A stretch of DNA of 7,408 bases from an uncultured Enterocloster sp. (GTDB taxonomy: Bacteria > Bacillota > Clostridia > Lachnospirales > Lachnospiraceae). Positions within the stretch are counted from its first letter, which is position 1. Every line of letters starts with the position of its first letter. Shown piece by piece: positions 6,433 through 7,408 of the stretch. The notes below the pieces were generated by a model. That model did no database searches. It was not told the DNA's origin and saw only the letters and a program-made list of their open reading frames with translations. The stretch is taken from positions 1-7,408 of the forward strand of contig CALWMT010000128.1 in assembly GCA_944382045.1 (NCBI GenBank), written 5' to 3'. The translations under genes were made by a program, and so were the position numbers.

Positions 6433-6481
6433 CCCTTTACCTCCTTGCGGCGGATATCTTCTTGTCTAAGCTGCCGCGTCC

Positions 6482-7408
6482 TCACTCCTGCTCCGCCAGC
6501 ATCAGCTCGGGAATGAGCTGCTTCTTCCTGGACACCACTCCCGGCAGGGTGAGCACCGGATTCTGGTCATCCTCCACATCCAGGTGGAAGGCCCTGGCCG
6601 CCAGCTGAAGGGCCCCCTGGCCCTGGCACACCAGCTCCGTGGTTTCTGTCAGGATATTCGTCAGCATAAAAAATACCATGTCAAGCCCGTTGCGCTCTGC
6701 TGCTCCCCGCATAAATGCCGCCATCCGCTCCTTAAGCGTGCGCAGCTCCCCTGCATTCAGAGAGGTAATCTGCCCCACGCCGATCATGGTCTTTCCCGCA
6801 GTAAAGCGCTTGAAATCCTGATAGAAAATCTCCTCATCCGTCTTATCCTTCAGATTGCTTCCCGCGCTGAACATCTCCATGGCATAGGACTCAATATCCA
6901 GGCCAGCAATCCTGGCCAGCTCTCTGGCCGCCGCCTCATCCACCGCCGTGCAGGTTGGCGAGCGGAACAGCAGCGTATCCGAGATAATCGCGCTGCACAA
7001 AAGCCCTGCGGTCTGCTTATCCACCTCCAGGCCGGCCTCCTGGTACATCTGGTAAATAATGGTAGCTGTGCACCCCAAGGGCTGATTCCGGAAAAATACC
7101 GGCGCCATGGTCTGCACGGTTCCCAGCCGGTGGTGGTCGATAATCTCCTGGATCTCCGCGCTCTCAATCCCAGCCACTGCCTGATTCTTCTCATTGTGAT
7201 CCACCAGGATCACCTGCTTGCCCCTGGCGCCCAGCAGGTTTCTGCGGGAGATCATGCCCAGATAGCGGCCATCCTTGTCCAGGATCGGGAAATCCCGATG
7301 GCGCTTGCTGGCCATCACGTCCCGTATCTCGTCAATATAGTCGTCGCTGTTGAAGGTGATCAGGTGCTCCCTGGTCATAAAATAGCTGATGGGCATGCTC
7401 TGGTTGAT
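6482..7408 (-). CDS. ppaC: Putative manganese-dependent inorganic pyrophosphatase, family II with CBS domain (5' end cut by window)
   Basis: The frame is open to the right edge: four residues (INQS) precede the first visible methionine at 7396, so the start lies outside the window. Numbering from that methionine, residues 1-58 are a CBS motif, the second of the pair in family members with a split DHH domain. The DHH domain then resumes with VDHNE (65-69), DHH (87-89) and SDTLLFRSPTC (139-149). D66, H88 and D140 match the later metal ligands of family II pyrophosphatases. The first ligands (the N-terminal H-x3-D-x-D) must be upstream. The DHHA2 domain follows and includes SRKKQ (289-293), the Arg-Lys pair that binds pyrophosphate. 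The enzyme hydrolyses PPi to phosphate in the cytosol, pulling biosynthetic reactions forward. In CBS-containing members activity is tuned by adenine nucleotides (family knowledge). It is the first visible gene of the three-gene minus-strand operon; its promoter is not in the window. Confidence 0.93.
   Translation of the reverse strand: MNQSMPISYFMTREHLITFNSDDYIDEIRDVMASKRHRDFPILDKDGRYLGMISRRNLLGARGKQVILVDHNEKNQAVAGIESAEIQEIIDHHRLGTVQTMAPVFFRNQPLGCTATIIYQMYQEAGLEVDKQTAGLLCSAIISDTLLFRSPTCTAVDEAAARELARIAGLDIESYAMEMFSAGSNLKDKTDEEIFYQDFKRFTAGKTMIGVGQITSLNAGELRTLKERMAAFMRGAAERNGLDMVFFMLTNILTETTELVCQGQGALQLAARAFHLDVEDDQNPVLTLPGVVSRKKQLIPELMLAEQE

Noticed and set aside
6447..6475. A possible GCGGC/GCCGC pairing between the pyrophosphatase and FMN-protein genes.
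   Set aside because: It is a five-base stem with a loop of over 20 nt and no T-run; it does not look like a terminator or attenuator.
1..7408. Mobile elements, CRISPR arrays, toxin-antitoxin pairs, defence genes or RNA genes.
   Set aside because: None were seen on either strand; nearly all of the window is filled by six metabolic or regulatory genes and one short regulatory gap.

Overview
The window looks like chromosomal DNA from an obligately anaerobic Bacillota, most likely a gut Clostridia of the Lachnospiraceae type. This is inferred from the gene families: a flavodiiron-rubredoxin-NROR fusion, a CBS-containing family II pyrophosphatase and a Bacillus-like aspartase. Strong AGGAGG-type ribosome sites, A/T-rich sigma-A-like promoters and a fairly GC-rich coding sequence agree. 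No tRNA, rRNA, CRISPR array, insertion sequence or phage gene was seen. Gene density is high, and both window edges cut through genes.

Left block (1-4060, minus strand): aspartate ammonia-lyase (aspA, 4060-2582) is followed after 29 bp by a multidomain flavodiiron protein that runs off the left edge (2552-1, first 850 residues visible). The flavodiiron protein has a diiron beta-lactamase-like domain, a flavodoxin domain, a short-spaced rubredoxin and an NADH:rubredoxin oxidoreductase domain. That is a complete electron chain from NADH to O2 (or NO) on one polypeptide. A likely internal promoter sits in the last codons of aspA, so the second gene may be made both with aspA and on its own.

Control region (4061-4220): aspA and a LysR-type regulator are divergently transcribed. 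The 160-bp gap holds a near-consensus aspA promoter, a 21-bp perfect-arm dyad just upstream of its -35 box (the likely LysR-regulator operator, also covering a TATAAT of the regulator's own promoter), and an unusual aspA start in which a 6-bp hairpin fills the space between the Shine-Dalgarno sequence and the ATG.

Right block (5188-7408, minus strand): three same-strand genes are read toward the regulator. They are a CBS/DHH/DHHA2 family II pyrophosphatase (cut by the right edge), a flavin-reductase-fold FMN protein, and a shikimate-kinase-like P-loop kinase with a C-terminal coiled coil. The last two are separated by a single base. The block and the LysR gene converge on one 10-bp-stem terminator lying partly inside the coding ends of both genes.

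Working picture (inference): the LysR protein senses a metabolite and controls conversion of aspartate to fumarate and ammonia. The NADH-driven O2 reductase downstream could protect, or share reducing power with, fumarate-linked metabolism. I found no wholly new system. The points most worth checking are the hairpin-spaced aspA start, the operator dyad, the internal promoter, the kinase lacking the usual shikimate-binding arginine, and the shared terminator.
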